This document shows positions 8,187 through 16,835 of a DNA stretch of 64,000 nucleotides, piece after piece (within the stretch, counting starts at the first letter, position 1; each line of letters starts with the position of its first letter). A program made the position numbers and the translations under genes. This DNA is from Armatimonadota bacterium (GTDB lineage: Bacteria; Armatimonadota; Fimbriimonadia; Fimbriimonadales; Fimbriimonadaceae), in NCBI GenBank assembly GCA_018268395.1, contig JAFDWQ010000001.1, positions 958,644 to 1,022,643 of the forward strand. The letters are read 5' to 3'. The notes under the pieces are model-generated. The model did not search any database, had not been told where the DNA came from, and worked only from the letters and a program-made list of their open reading frames with translations.

Positions 8187-8666
8187 TCAAGACTCCTTCG
8201 ACTTTTTCGTCCGCTTCTTCCGCCACCGCTGGAACTCCTTTTCTTCGTCCGGGCCATGGACGAACACGCTCAGCGCATGGAGGGCCACGGCGATCCCCCA
8301 TCCGGCGATCGGCCACATCGCCCAGTTGAGGGCACCGTTGCGAAGGTCGATCCAGAGCAGGAAAGCGTTGACGATCGCATAGACGCCGGCGTGCTGAAGA
8401 AGCTCGGCGACCTTCATCTTCCTGAACGCCGACCGGTCGCCAGACTCCAGTTCACGCGCGGATTCGGACCGGCGTTTCGCGGCCCACTCCCGTTCGGCCT
8501 CGGCCAAGGCTTCCGGGCTGATGCCCAGTTCGTCGGCGCTCTGGGCCAGCCTCTCCCTGAGCGAACCCGTGTCCGAGCCCGTCTGACGTACGGCCAGCCG
8601 CAAAATCTCTTCGACGTCCTCCTCGCTTTGAAGGTGTTCGAAGTTCTCGCTCATCTGTCGGGGCAT
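8187..8666 (-). CDS. 2TM domain-containing protein
   Basis: 159 residues. An N-terminal charged helical part (LRLAVRQ, then ERLAQSADELGISPEALAEA) resembles the regulatory region often found before 2TM domains. Two close membrane helices follow (AGVYAIVNAFLLWIDL and WAMWPIAGWGIAVALHALSV), and the tail is basic. The 2TM domain occurs alone or in some histidine kinases; its role is unknown. Two in-frame ATGs (8666 and 8654) are equally possible, and neither has a clear ribosome binding site. The gene diverges from the flavoprotein gene at 8775. The 111 bp after its stop (8076-8186) contain only a hairpin. Confidence 0.8.
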   Translation of the reverse strand: MPRQMSENFEHLQSEEDVEEILRLAVRQTGSDTGSLRERLAQSADELGISPEALAEAEREWAAKRRSESARELESGDRSAFRKMKVAELLQHAGVYAIVNAFLLWIDLRNGALNWAMWPIAGWGIAVALHALSVFVHGPDEEKEFQRWRKKRTKKSKES

Positions 8667-8774
8667 TGTAATCGAAGCCGGGTCGGTGCGCAAAACGGTC
8701 CGCACTCCGTCAAGGGTCATAAAGACCGTTACCTGTTCCAGCACATAGAGGTTGCGAAAGGTAAAACCGGTGCG

Positions 8775-9755
8775 ATGGGCCCACGTATCGCGGTGGTCGG
8801 AGCCGGTCTTGCCGGTCTGGCGGCTGCGCGGTCGTTGAAAGCGGGAGGTGCCTCGCCCGTCGTCTTCGAGTCGGCTTCCGAAATCGGCGGACGTTGCCGC
8901 AGCGAGACCATCGAAGGATTTACGTTCGACTACGGGGCGACGAGCGTGGCCCCGTTGGGCCGCGACCTTGGCCGCGTCATGCTCGAAGAGCTCCCAAAGG
9001 ACGACCTCGTCGCGATCCCCCAACCCGTCATGGCCCATAACGGGTTCCGGGTCCAAACATCGGGGGTCACTGCGGCGAGGACGCCCCGGTACACCTACGC
9101 TCCTGGGATCGGTCGGCTCCCTCAGTTGCTGGCAGCAGGACTCGACGTCGTGACAGACCGGTCCGTGGCTTCGATCGATCCGAACGGCAAGGACGGCTAT
9201 ACGGTCGACGGCGAGCCTTTCGACGCGGTCGTCGTCTCGGTGCCGCTCCCGATCGCGGCATCGATCGTGTCTCCCGAGGGCAACCGCTTCGCTCTTTGCC
9301 GCTATCGTTCTTGCCTCTCGGTCATGTTAGGGTTCCAGAAGGCATTCGAGCCGCCTTATCACGCCCTCGTCGGGCCGGACCAGACCCATCCGCTGGCCTG
9401 GCTCAGCGTCGAATCGACCAAGTCGGCGCAACGGGCGCCTGCGGGATGTTCGTCGTTCGTCGCCCAAATGGGTTCCGAATACAGCAGACGCCGGTTCGAC
9501 GCGGACGACGAGACCATCCTGGAAGAAACACTTGGCGATGTGAGCCGTCTTCTCGGAAGGGACTTCGCCGATCCCGTGGTCTCGAAAGTGGTCAGGTACA
9601 AGTACAGTCATCCGGAGACGGTCACGGCGTTCGAAACGGTCAATAGTCCGATGAGCCGGCTCGTGATCGCGGGTGACGGCATCGGAGGAAGCCGCACCGA
9701 GCTGGCGTTCGAATCCGGGGTACGGGCGGCGCGTCTCCTCTTGGACAATTTATGA
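8775..9755 (+). CDS. Renalase-like FAD-dependent amine oxidase/oxidoreductase
   Basis: 326 residues. The N-terminus is a dinucleotide fold with VVGAGLAGLAAARSLKAGG, followed by the FAD-binding GGRCRSETIEGFTFDYGA segment. The C-terminal GDGIGGSRTELAFESGVRAA is the second FAD contact. The length and the shortened substrate domain fit the renalase-like group better than full protoporphyrinogen or amine oxidases. The substrate is unknown; renalases oxidise off-pathway dihydronicotinamides. The ATG at 8775 places the nucleotide-binding strand at residue 5. The stop overlaps the start of the next gene by 4 bp, so the two are probably co-translated. Confidence 0.85.
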   Translation: MGPRIAVVGAGLAGLAAARSLKAGGASPVVFESASEIGGRCRSETIEGFTFDYGATSVAPLGRDLGRVMLEELPKDDLVAIPQPVMAHNGFRVQTSGVTAARTPRYTYAPGIGRLPQLLAAGLDVVTDRSVASIDPNGKDGYTVDGEPFDAVVVSVPLPIAASIVSPEGNRFALCRYRSCLSVMLGFQKAFEPPYHALVGPDQTHPLAWLSVESTKSAQRAPAGCSSFVAQMGSEYSRRRFDADDETILEETLGDVSRLLGRDFADPVVSKVVRYKYSHPETVTAFETVNSPMSRLVIAGDGIGGSRTELAFESGVRAARLLLDNL

Positions 9756-10381
9756 GACACCTAGCCTTGTTCACGGTCTGCCTTGCACCAAGCGCGTTCG
9801 CCGGTGACGTCAAGCTCTCCATTACGGGACCGGACGGTCTGAAGGGCACCGCGACGATGACGAACAAGCTCCTCGAAGACGGCAACAAGCTCGTCCGTCT
9901 GACCATGAAACTCAAGTACGAGAACGGGGAGTCGGTGGACGTCATCCAGGAGTCGTCGTACTCGGCCGACGGCGAGCCGAAGCGGATGCTCCAGACCTAC
10001 AAAGGGACGTCGCGCAAAACGTCGGTCGTCGTCACGTTCGACCCCGACGGAGCGCAGGTCGTCAGCGACAACGGATCCGGCCCGAAGACCAACAAGGTCG
10101 TCCGTCCGCAGGGGTCCGTCGCGAACACGGCCGAGTTCTGGTTCCTGCGCGACCGGCCCAAGGTCGGCCAAAGCGTCGAGTTCTACGCCTTCCGCGTCAG
10201 CGAACAGGCCTGGGCCAAAACGAAGGCGAAGTTCGAAGGCAAGCGCGAGATCGTCGTCGGCGGCAAGAAAGTGTCGGCGAACGTCGTCTCGATGGGCGAA
10301 TCGAAGGCGTTCTATGACGAAGCCGGTGACCTCTACCGCTTCGAGATCGGCAAGATGACCTTCGAACGGACTGCCGAGTAG
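9752..10381 (+). CDS. Secreted protein of unknown function
   Basis: 209 residues with a short signal peptide (MRHLALFTVCLAPSAFA) and a mature part made mostly of beta strands. No family is recognised with certainty. The alternating strands and closing FEIGKMTFERTAE recall DUF3108 or LolA-like beta folds, but I see no diagnostic motif. It starts inside the stop of the renalase-like gene (ATGA overlap) and ends 10 bp before dapB, so it is the middle gene of a three-gene run. Coupling with the flavoprotein suggests a shared function, but none can be named. Confidence 0.75.
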   Translation: MRHLALFTVCLAPSAFAGDVKLSITGPDGLKGTATMTNKLLEDGNKLVRLTMKLKYENGESVDVIQESSYSADGEPKRMLQTYKGTSRKTSVVVTFDPDGAQVVSDNGSGPKTNKVVRPQGSVANTAEFWFLRDRPKVGQSVEFYAFRVSEQAWAKTKAKFEGKREIVVGGKKVSANVVSMGESKAFYDEAGDLYRFEIGKMTFERTAE

Positions 10382-10391
10382 ACTCGCGCCC

Positions 10392-11207
10392 ATGAGCGTC
10401 ATCAAGGTCGCCGTCGCCGGCGCAGCGGGCCGCATGGGCCAAGAGAGCCTCCGCACGTTCGGCAATTCCCCAGAGTTCGAGGTCGTCGCCGCGATCGACA
10501 AGGCCCATGTCGGCGAGTCCGCGTCGGACTTCGCGGGCGCCCCGGCCCCCGACGTCGCCGTGACGGCCCGGCTAGGCGAAACCCTCGACGCTTCGCGGCC
10601 AGACGTTTTGCTCGACCTGACCCACCCGTCCTGCGCGGCCGACAACACGTTGACCGCCCTCAAACGGAACATCGCGGTGGTCATCGGCACGAGCGGACTC
10701 GGGAACGACAACCTGTCCGCGATCCGATCGGCCTGCCGCGAGTACGAGACCCCGGCGCTGCTCGTCCCGAACTTCGCCGTCGGCGCGGTCTTGATGATGC
10801 GGTTCGCCGAAATCGCCGCCCCATGGCTTCCTAGCGCCGAGGTCATCGAATTCCATCACGACGGCAAGGCCGACTCTCCCTCCGGCACGGCGACGAGGAC
10901 GGCCGAGATCATTTCGGCCGCGCGCGAATCGGAACCGCGAGGGGTCGTCGGGTCGATCGAGAAGTACCCGGGCGCAAGGGGCGCGACAGTCAAAGGCGTC
11001 CATGTCCATTCCGTCCGGTTACCGGGACTGGTCGCGCACCAAGAGGTCGTGTTCGGCGGTACCGGCGAACTTCTGACGGTCCGGCACGATTCGCTGAACC
11101 GCACATCGTTCATGGAAGGCGTGAAGCTGGCGTGCCGCGAAGTCCGGTCGCTCAGCGGACTCGTGATCGGGCTCGACAAACTGATGTTCCGCTCTCGCGA
11201 ACCGTAA
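10392..11207 (+). CDS. dapB: 4-hydroxy-tetrahydrodipicolinate reductase
   Basis: 271 residues, the usual length. DapB reduces 4-hydroxy-tetrahydrodipicolinate with NAD(P)H in lysine and diaminopimelate synthesis. The nucleotide-binding turn is VAVAGAAGRMGQES near the N-terminus. The catalytic block is EFHHDGKADSPSGTA, with the paired histidines and active-site lysine. The C-terminal GVHVHSVRLPGLVAHQEVVF is also typical. It ends at exactly the base before the stop codon of the convergent PPOX gene, so there is no intergenic DNA. Confidence 0.96.
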   Translation: MSVIKVAVAGAAGRMGQESLRTFGNSPEFEVVAAIDKAHVGESASDFAGAPAPDVAVTARLGETLDASRPDVLLDLTHPSCAADNTLTALKRNIAVVIGTSGLGNDNLSAIRSACREYETPALLVPNFAVGAVLMMRFAEIAAPWLPSAEVIEFHHDGKADSPSGTATRTAEIISAARESEPRGVVGSIEKYPGARGATVKGVHVHSVRLPGLVAHQEVVFGGTGELLTVRHDSLNRTSFMEGVKLACREVRSLSGLVIGLDKLMFRSREP

Positions 11208-11816
11208 TCAGTCGGGGCGTTCGGGATCGAGGGCAGGGTCTCCCGACGGTAGCACGTCGCACGCCCAATCCCGGCGCTTCCAGTCTGCGGCAGGCGTCAG
11301 CGCTCCTGGACGAGGAACGTGTCGCGCAGGCTCCACGATCTCCATTTTCGGAATGTACCGTTTGCAGTTCGGGAACGCCTTTCCGACGCGGACGACGACA
11401 CCGAGCTTGGCCCCGTGGCACGCGTCGACAAGCGGCCCCTCGTACACGATTTCGGCCCTCCCTTCGACCCGAAAGCGCGTCTGGGCTTGAAAGTCGACGA
11501 ACAGGAGGTGCACGCGCGGCTCACGGACGATGTTGCCCAGGCCGAGGAACATCCCGTTACCGTCGAACTCCGGCCAAAAGAGGGTGCTCGGGTCCAAGAC
11601 GCGGACGAACCCTGGGTCGCCGCCACGGAACGTGCACGATGGCCCACCGTCCGGCCCGACCGTGGCCAGGAAGAACATCGGAAGCCGTTCGATCAACCTC
11701 TTGTCTTCCTCGTCGAGAACGGACTGGACCGTTTTCTCGACGATCCGGTCGGCAAGGCGACGGGAATCGAAGCGGTCTTGCAGTTCCCTTTGGCCCGGAT
11801 GATAAAAGTCGTCCAT
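11208..11816 (-). CDS. Pyridoxamine 5'-phosphate oxidase-family flavin-binding protein
   Basis: 202 residues of split-barrel fold. FFLATVGPDGGPSCTFRGGD is the typical first strand pair, FDGNGMFLGLGNI the flavin-binding part, and VHLLFVDF the following strand. A C-terminal CKRYIPKMEIVEPA segment is common in PPOX proteins of unknown substrate, which differ from true PdxH. It probably binds FMN or F420 in the cytoplasm. The ATG at 11816 is preferred to a TTG three codons upstream. It lies directly against dapB, tail to tail. Confidence 0.85.
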   Translation of the reverse strand: MDDFYHPGQRELQDRFDSRRLADRIVEKTVQSVLDEEDKRLIERLPMFFLATVGPDGGPSCTFRGGDPGFVRVLDPSTLFWPEFDGNGMFLGLGNIVREPRVHLLFVDFQAQTRFRVEGRAEIVYEGPLVDACHGAKLGVVVRVGKAFPNCKRYIPKMEIVEPARHVPRPGALTPAADWKRRDWACDVLPSGDPALDPERPD

Positions 11817-11850
11817 CCTGACCAAGAACCATACCTATGAGTCCAGAAAC

Positions 11851-11883
11851 GGCGAGGCGGAGCCTTCAGGCTCCGCCGTCGCC
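11851..11883. terminator. Hairpin with TTCA loop, likely transcription terminator
   Basis: GGCGGAGCC, loop TTCA, GGCTCCGCC at 11856-11877 is a perfect 9-bp stem. It extends outward as GGCGA/TCGCC with one bulged base. It lies 20 bp past the stop of the secreted gene at 11903 on the minus strand and upstream of the PPOX gene. There is no T-run, so it may act as a processing or Rho-linked barrier. Two related TTCA-loop hairpins are at 26580 and 26602. Confidence 0.55.
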
Positions 11884-11902
11884 AAGAGAGGCGTTCCGAG
11901 GG

Positions 11903-13663
11903 CTAGGGGCTCAACCGCCACGTCGCGCGGTCGAAGCGGACGCACCATAGGTTCGTCGCCGTCGGGCCGGTCGCTTTGACGCGCACCCGGGACTTCACGC
12001 GTCCCGTACCCGCCTCGATCTGGGTCGCTGGGTCACAGACCACCAGGGCGTTCGATTCGGCCAATCCGAGCGGCGTCGTGACCGCCCGCTCGAACAGGCC
12101 CGTCGTCCAATTGAAGACCTCGGTTTCGGCGGACAAGTTCGGCGTGCTGCCTTTGGCGATTACGCCGAAAGTTAACGATCCCGACGGGAAGGCGCTCGGC
12201 ACGGTCGCTTCGAACTCGACGTTCACGGGCGGGGTCGACGCGTTCGGCACGATGAACTTGCAGACTTCGAAGAAGTCGTTATCGTCGGCCTGGAGGGAGG
12301 CCAGGTTTCCAGAGTTCTGCCGACCGCGTTTGACTGACGCCGTGTCCGGGGCGAGGTCCATGTACGGCTGGAGGCGGAAGACGTGGCTCTCGGCAAGTCC
12401 CGCCAGGTTCATAAAGCCGTGGACGATGACGCCGCCGTGAGGCATCGCGACGATTCCCGACGGAATGTCGAAGTTGCCGACGCCCGTGTCAAAGGTCCAC
12501 TGGTAGAGTTCGACGCCGCTCGGCGACAACGAGTTGACGAGCCAGTCGGCTCCAGGCTTGCCGAGGACTTCGATGTGCGAGAACGACGTGATCGTCCCGT
12601 CCGGTCCGACCGCCAAGTGGTCCATGAGGTTCCGACCTACGTTAGGGGTCGGGACGAACTGCGACCAGACGAGCGCGCCCGCCGGCGTCAGACGGTAGTA
12701 CTTCGACCGGAACGGAGCGTCGTCGTCCGATCCGGCGAACGCGATGTCCCCGCCCGGCATCTCGGCGGCCGCCGTGAAATCGAGCAAAGGTTCGTCGAAG
12801 TTCCATTGGAACACGCCCGCGGGATCGAACTTGGCGATCCTGCCGACCGAAGTCAGCGCCGCCGCCGCCCGGACGTACGTGAGGTAGGTGGCCCCGGTCG
12901 TCGCATGGAAGACCTTCGGATCCCGGTCGGTGATCGCCGGATCACCGATCGTCTTCGAGTAAATCGGCACTCCTAACGGATCGAGCCGGTCGAGACCGAT
13001 GTCGATCTGACCACCGTTGTCCACCGTACCGCCGACCAGGACCTGACCCGTGACGTCGACGTCGATCGACCGTGCGCTTTGATCGATCACTGCGGCTGGA
13101 TTACCGAAGTTGTAGAGCCAGTCCGTGTTCAGCGCAGGGTCCAGTTTCACGACGACGGGCTGGTCCGGAGACAGCCCGTGACCGCAGAAAAGGACGTTGC
13201 CGCCGACGCCGACCTTCATGTCCCCGACTTGGTCGTTGGGGAATTCGTTGACGACACGGTCGTTGACCATGGCGCCGGTCGGCGACAGGACGACGAACCA
13301 ATAATCGCTGACCGTGACGTTCCCCGTCACTTCGCAAGCAAGGTAGACGTCCCCGGTCGGGCTGAGCGCGGCTTTGACCGGAAAGACGTCCCCCGCAGCT
13401 CCCGGCTTCGGATAGGTCACGGTCCACACGACGTTCCCGTTAGGATCGATACGGACCGCCCAGAGGTCATGGTCGGTCACCAGTTTGTTGCCGACGATGA
13501 CGATGTCGCCGTTCGGCATTTTCACCGAGTCGTACACCTTGGCGTCGGAAGTCGTGTTACTGAGCTTCCAAACGACGTCCGCCTGGCCCAACGGGGCGGC
13601 GGAAGCTCCTGTCGACAGTGCCGCCGCTATAGCGGACAGCAAAAGCAAGCGTTTCATTTTCAT
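11903..13663 (-). CDS. Secreted repeat protein, beta-propeller-like (delta-60 type repeats)
   Basis: 586 residues after the ATG at 13663. The signal peptide is MKMKRLLLLSAIAAALSTGASA. The mature part holds about seven to eight repeats with strands such as PNGDIVIVGN, PTGDVYLACE, VTGQVLVGGTV and PGGDIAFAGS, each followed by an L/I-D-P-x-G turn. This is the pattern of SBBP and delta-60 propeller blades. The last 130 residues form a separate beta domain with no PEP-CTERM tail. Function is unknown; it is probably extracellular. Three GTCACA boxes lie just upstream (13711-13739). A second ATG at 13678 would also be in frame. Confidence 0.8.
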   Translation of the reverse strand: MKMKRLLLLSAIAAALSTGASAAPLGQADVVWKLSNTTSDAKVYDSVKMPNGDIVIVGNKLVTDHDLWAVRIDPNGNVVWTVTYPKPGAAGDVFPVKAALSPTGDVYLACEVTGNVTVSDYWFVVLSPTGAMVNDRVVNEFPNDQVGDMKVGVGGNVLFCGHGLSPDQPVVVKLDPALNTDWLYNFGNPAAVIDQSARSIDVDVTGQVLVGGTVDNGGQIDIGLDRLDPLGVPIYSKTIGDPAITDRDPKVFHATTGATYLTYVRAAAALTSVGRIAKFDPAGVFQWNFDEPLLDFTAAAEMPGGDIAFAGSDDDAPFRSKYYRLTPAGALVWSQFVPTPNVGRNLMDHLAVGPDGTITSFSHIEVLGKPGADWLVNSLSPSGVELYQWTFDTGVGNFDIPSGIVAMPHGGVIVHGFMNLAGLAESHVFRLQPYMDLAPDTASVKRGRQNSGNLASLQADDNDFFEVCKFIVPNASTPPVNVEFEATVPSAFPSGSLTFGVIAKGSTPNLSAETEVFNWTTGLFERAVTTPLGLAESNALVVCDPATQIEAGTGRVKSRVRVKATGPTATNLWCVRFDRATWRLSP

Positions 13664-13710
13664 GTTCCCACGGGCCATCGCCCGTCGGTAAAAATGATGG
13701 GAAACCCGCT

Positions 13711-13739
13711 GTCACAGCATCGTCACAGCATCTGTCACA
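13711..13739 (-). promoter_or_regulatory. Three direct TGTGAC repeats upstream of the secreted propeller gene
   Basis: On the minus strand the box TGTGAC occurs three times, at 13734-13739, 13722-13727 and 13711-13716, spaced 12 and 11 bp. The intervening sequences are near-identical (AGATGC and GATGC). They lie 48-76 bp upstream of the ATG at 13663, where an activator or repressor would bind. The half-site resembles that of CRP-family proteins, but the boxes are direct, not inverted. Confidence 0.4.
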
Positions 13740-13756
13740 AAGCCGACAAGGACCTG

Positions 13757-14527
13757 CTACTTGAGCATCTTCTTGAATGACGCGAGAGTCAGCGAGACCA
13801 TCACGACGAACACGCACGCCGCGACGAGGAACCCCTTTCCGATCGAAGGGTCGTCCCATCCGTTGAGCACCAAGGCCCGGACTCCCTCGATGACATAGGT
13901 CACCGGGTTCCACGCCGCAAGGATCCGGAACGTCGGAGGCAGGAGGTGCATCGGCGCCTGCGACGTCGTGAGGTACAGGAACGGAAAGACGATGATGAAG
14001 AGGGACTGGACCAACCGGGCGTTCTGGGTGCGCAGTGCCGAGATCATGCTCACGCACGACCATCCCATGGCGAACAGGACGAGCAACCCGAAGATCGCGA
14101 CCGTTCCGAGGACTCCGGTCTGGATCCTGACGCCGACCGCGAGAAGCAGGGCCAAGACGATCAGCCCTTGCATGACGGCTTGGACGGCGACCTCCGTCAA
14201 CCGACCGAGGATGATCGTCAACCGACTGATCGGCATGATCATCAGCTTTTTGAAGTAGCCGTTCGAGATGTCCTGGACCAGTTCGATCCCGGCATTGCCG
14301 CAACTGAAGAACACGGCCGTGAACAGGGCGATCGGAGCGATGAAGTCGCGGTAGGAGACGTCCTTCGGAAAACCGGGGACCTGAGAGAACGCGCTCAAGG
14401 CCGAGGCGTTCACGACGAAGAAGAAGACCGGGATGAACAGCGAAGGCAGCAACGCGAGCCACGGTCGCCAGATTTGTTTAATGCTGCGAATCGAAAGGTA
14501 GTACCAATCGGAAAAGAAAGTCGTCAT
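13757..14527 (-). CDS. ABC-2 type exporter permease (DrrB/NodJ-like)
   Basis: 256 residues with six membrane helices. The first follows YYLSIRSIKQIWRPWLALLPS, and GNAGIELVQDISNGYFKKLM is the typical coupling region of ABC-2 permeases. ILAAWNPVTYVIEGVRAL near the C-terminus is the family signature. It starts 2 bp after the stop of the ATPase gene, so the pair makes a complete exporter of the daunorubicin/NodIJ class. The cargo is unknown: drug, lipid or polysaccharide. Confidence 0.92.
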   Translation of the reverse strand: MTTFFSDWYYLSIRSIKQIWRPWLALLPSLFIPVFFFVVNASALSAFSQVPGFPKDVSYRDFIAPIALFTAVFFSCGNAGIELVQDISNGYFKKLMIMPISRLTIILGRLTEVAVQAVMQGLIVLALLLAVGVRIQTGVLGTVAIFGLLVLFAMGWSCVSMISALRTQNARLVQSLFIIVFPFLYLTTSQAPMHLLPPTFRILAAWNPVTYVIEGVRALVLNGWDDPSIGKGFLVAACVFVVMVSLTLASFKKMLK

Positions 14528-14529
14528 CG

Positions 14530-15318
14530 CTACATCCGGTTCCTGGAGTAAGGGTCGGTGACGTTACTGCTGACGTCTTCGTCCCCTAGGTTGCTTCCCG
14601 TCGTCGTCAAGAAGACCTCCTCAAGGTCTTTGGCCTTGTGTTCGGCCAGCAATTCGCTGACGGTTCCAGACGTCACGATCTGTCCTTTGTCCATGATCGC
14701 GATCCGGTCGCACAGTTCCTCGGCCTCCTCCATGAAGTGTGTGGTCAGGAAGACCGTCATCCCTGACCGGTTCAGTTCTCTGAGATGTCCCCAGATGAGT
14801 TGGCGCGCGTGCGGGTCCAGACCCTGGGTCGGCTCGTCGAGGAACAGCACTTTCGGTTCGTGAAGGAGCGACAACGCAAGGTCGAAACGACGCCTCATCC
14901 CGCCCGAATACGCTGCGGTGTACTTGTCCGCGACTTTCTCCAACTCGACGAGCTTAAGGAGCCGGGCGACCTGCTCATCGATCTTCGGCTTGGGCAGGTG
15001 ATAGAGGCGGCCGTGCAGTTCGAGCATCTCGCGCGCGGTCGCGGTCTCGTCCAGCCCGATCTCCTGCATGGCGAATCCGACCCGCCTGTAGACTTCCTTC
15101 GGGTTCTTCGTGATGTCGAGGCCGTCGATCGAGACCCGCCCGCTCGTCGGTCGGACGAGATTCACGAGCATATTGATCGTCGTCGTCTTTCCCGCTCCGT
15201 TCGGACCTAGAAAGCCGAAGAACTCACCTTGGTCGACGGAAAAGGAGACGCCACGGACGGCTTCTGTGCCGTCCGCATACGTCTTCCGCAAGTCTTCGAC
15301 TTCGATCATCGCCGACAT
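14530..15318 (-). CDS. ABC exporter ATP-binding protein (DrrA/NodI-like)
   Basis: 262 residues. Walker A is GPNGAGKTTT, the signature is YSGGMRRR and Walker B is VLFLDEPTQGLDPHARQ, with a switch histidine in FLTTHFMEEAEELCD. It powers the adjacent permease. The ATG at 15318 (MSAMIEVEDL) was chosen because the longer frame upstream runs into the convergent region without conserved sequence. A further ATG at 15309 is possible. The 55 bp from 15319 to 15373 contain no feature. Confidence 0.94.
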   Translation of the reverse strand: MSAMIEVEDLRKTYADGTEAVRGVSFSVDQGEFFGFLGPNGAGKTTTINMLVNLVRPTSGRVSIDGLDITKNPKEVYRRVGFAMQEIGLDETATAREMLELHGRLYHLPKPKIDEQVARLLKLVELEKVADKYTAAYSGGMRRRFDLALSLLHEPKVLFLDEPTQGLDPHARQLIWGHLRELNRSGMTVFLTTHFMEEAEELCDRIAIMDKGQIVTSGTVSELLAEHKAKDLEEVFLTTTGSNLGDEDVSSNVTDPYSRNRM

Positions 15319-15373
15319 CGGTGTCCAGTATGACGCCGGGCCTGCCGGACCGTCGCAGGAACGGGCGCCGCGG

Positions 15374-16714
15374 TCAGGGCCCTTTCCGCTTCGGAACGAT
15401 GCCGTACTTACGCTCAGCCGACTTGAGCCGTGCGGCAAAGGTCTTCGCCCGGTCGCTTTCTGCTGCAAGGTGTTCGTCCCAGGGACGGGACACTTTATAG
15501 TCGGCGAATCCGCGACGGACCGCTTTGACTTCCCAGGCGAACGAGTAGCTTCCTTTCCCGTGGCGCAGTTCGCGGACCTTGAAGCCGCCGATGCCCTGGA
15601 CGACTACGGCAAGGCCTTCGGAGTCGGCCGACATCGGAGTGAGCTGTACCGTCATCCCGTCGGTCAGCGCGACGTTCTGGAAATGCTTCGGAAGGGCGAC
15701 TTCGGCGGCCCCGTCGACCAGTCGAGCCGTCCCCCGGACGTAAGCTGCGGCTTCCGGGCCTTCGACCGACGCGTAGACGATGTCCTTTTCGAGGTCGTCG
15801 GGATCGGGTTGGACAAAGTTCTTCACATCGGCCTGCACCGTGCCTTTTTCGCTTCCGTCCGTGAACACCGCAGCTTGGACCGCTCCGTTCCGGTCACGGA
15901 GTTGGAACACGGGCCGTAGGTCGCCGGAATAAGTGGACTCGATCTTGGCCGAGTTCGTCCGGTTGACGACCGCGATGTAGCCTGTCGAATCGAGACCGAA
16001 GAGGTTGGAGACCTGGACGAGTGCTCCTTGGTCTTCAGCGATGATCGCAAGGCCTGTGTCCCCCATCGTCACATGGCGAGCGCTGATCGGGTTGCCGAAG
16101 ATCCGAAAGTCGCCTTCGACCTGTGTCCGGCCTTGGAACAGTCCGGCGAAGCCGTTGTTCCCGTTCCACCGGGCAAGGACGCCGATGCCGCCGAAGTTCT
16201 TCGCTTCGCCGAACACGCCGGCGGTCCCGGTCCCGAAGCATTGTCCGGCCACACCGTATTGACTGTTGGTCGTCCCGAAGACGCCCTGGATCCCGGAGCC
16301 GACGACCCCGATCCCGTTCGAAGCCGTTCCCTGCACCCCTCTTCCTGACGGACTCCGTGACTCGCCATAGACGCCGATCCCGCCGGGGGCGATGTTGTTG
16401 GTCGCCGTGCCTCGAACGCCGGTTCCGCGTCTACCTGCCGAACTGAACGAGCCTCCGACCGTGTCGTCCGCGATCGCGGTGTTGTTCCCGACGACAGGGA
16501 TGGTCGGCCCAGACGCCTGCTGTACGAAGACTTGTCCGGCGCGGAAGGTGCCTTTGATGTTCGCGTGCCCGACCTGGGCCGTGCCCGGCGTGTCGCTCTG
16601 GAGGAACACGTTGCCGATGACCGCTTGGATGCCTGAGTCCTGTGCCTTCGAGACCGCGAAGGCGAGGACGCCTCCCGCGACCGCGAGGGAGACGAAAGTC
16701 AAACGCTTATGCAT
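15374..16714 (-). CDS. Secreted glycine-rich fibre-like protein with conserved C-terminal domain
   Basis: 446 residues with a signal peptide (KRLTFVSLAVAGGVLAFAVSKA). Residues about 85-200 contain repeated Gly-rich turns (GTGVRGTA, GGIGVYGES, GRGVQGTA, GIGVVGSG, GTAGVFGEA). These resemble the beta-helical shafts of tail fibres or adhesins. The C-terminal 140 residues, starting near KDIVYASVEGPEAAAYVRG, belong to a domain I recall in many large surface proteins of environmental bacteria. That domain has the pattern EGPEAA...RGTARL...LP..F. Function is unknown. The gene reads toward the ABC exporter but has 55 bp between. Confidence 0.75.
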   Translation of the reverse strand: MHKRLTFVSLAVAGGVLAFAVSKAQDSGIQAVIGNVFLQSDTPGTAQVGHANIKGTFRAGQVFVQQASGPTIPVVGNNTAIADDTVGGSFSSAGRRGTGVRGTATNNIAPGGIGVYGESRSPSGRGVQGTASNGIGVVGSGIQGVFGTTNSQYGVAGQCFGTGTAGVFGEAKNFGGIGVLARWNGNNGFAGLFQGRTQVEGDFRIFGNPISARHVTMGDTGLAIIAEDQGALVQVSNLFGLDSTGYIAVVNRTNSAKIESTYSGDLRPVFQLRDRNGAVQAAVFTDGSEKGTVQADVKNFVQPDPDDLEKDIVYASVEGPEAAAYVRGTARLVDGAAEVALPKHFQNVALTDGMTVQLTPMSADSEGLAVVVQGIGGFKVRELRHGKGSYSFAWEVKAVRRGFADYKVSRPWDEHLAAESDRAKTFAARLKSAERKYGIVPKRKGP

Positions 16715-16818
16715 AGGCGACAGCGTATGGCAGATTCCGACGCAACGGGACCTGACTTTCGTCAGACCCGCAGGCGTCCGTCCCTAGTCCTCGCGAACCG
16801 AGCACGGCCGACCGACGT

Positions 16819-16824
16819 TATACT
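16819..16824 (+). promoter_or_regulatory. Candidate -10 element of tmRNA
   Basis: TATACT lies 11 nt before the predicted 5' end of the tmRNA at 16836. No good -35 hexamer is present at the usual distance, so support is only moderate. Confidence 0.4.
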
Positions 16825-16835
16825 GAGTGACGACT

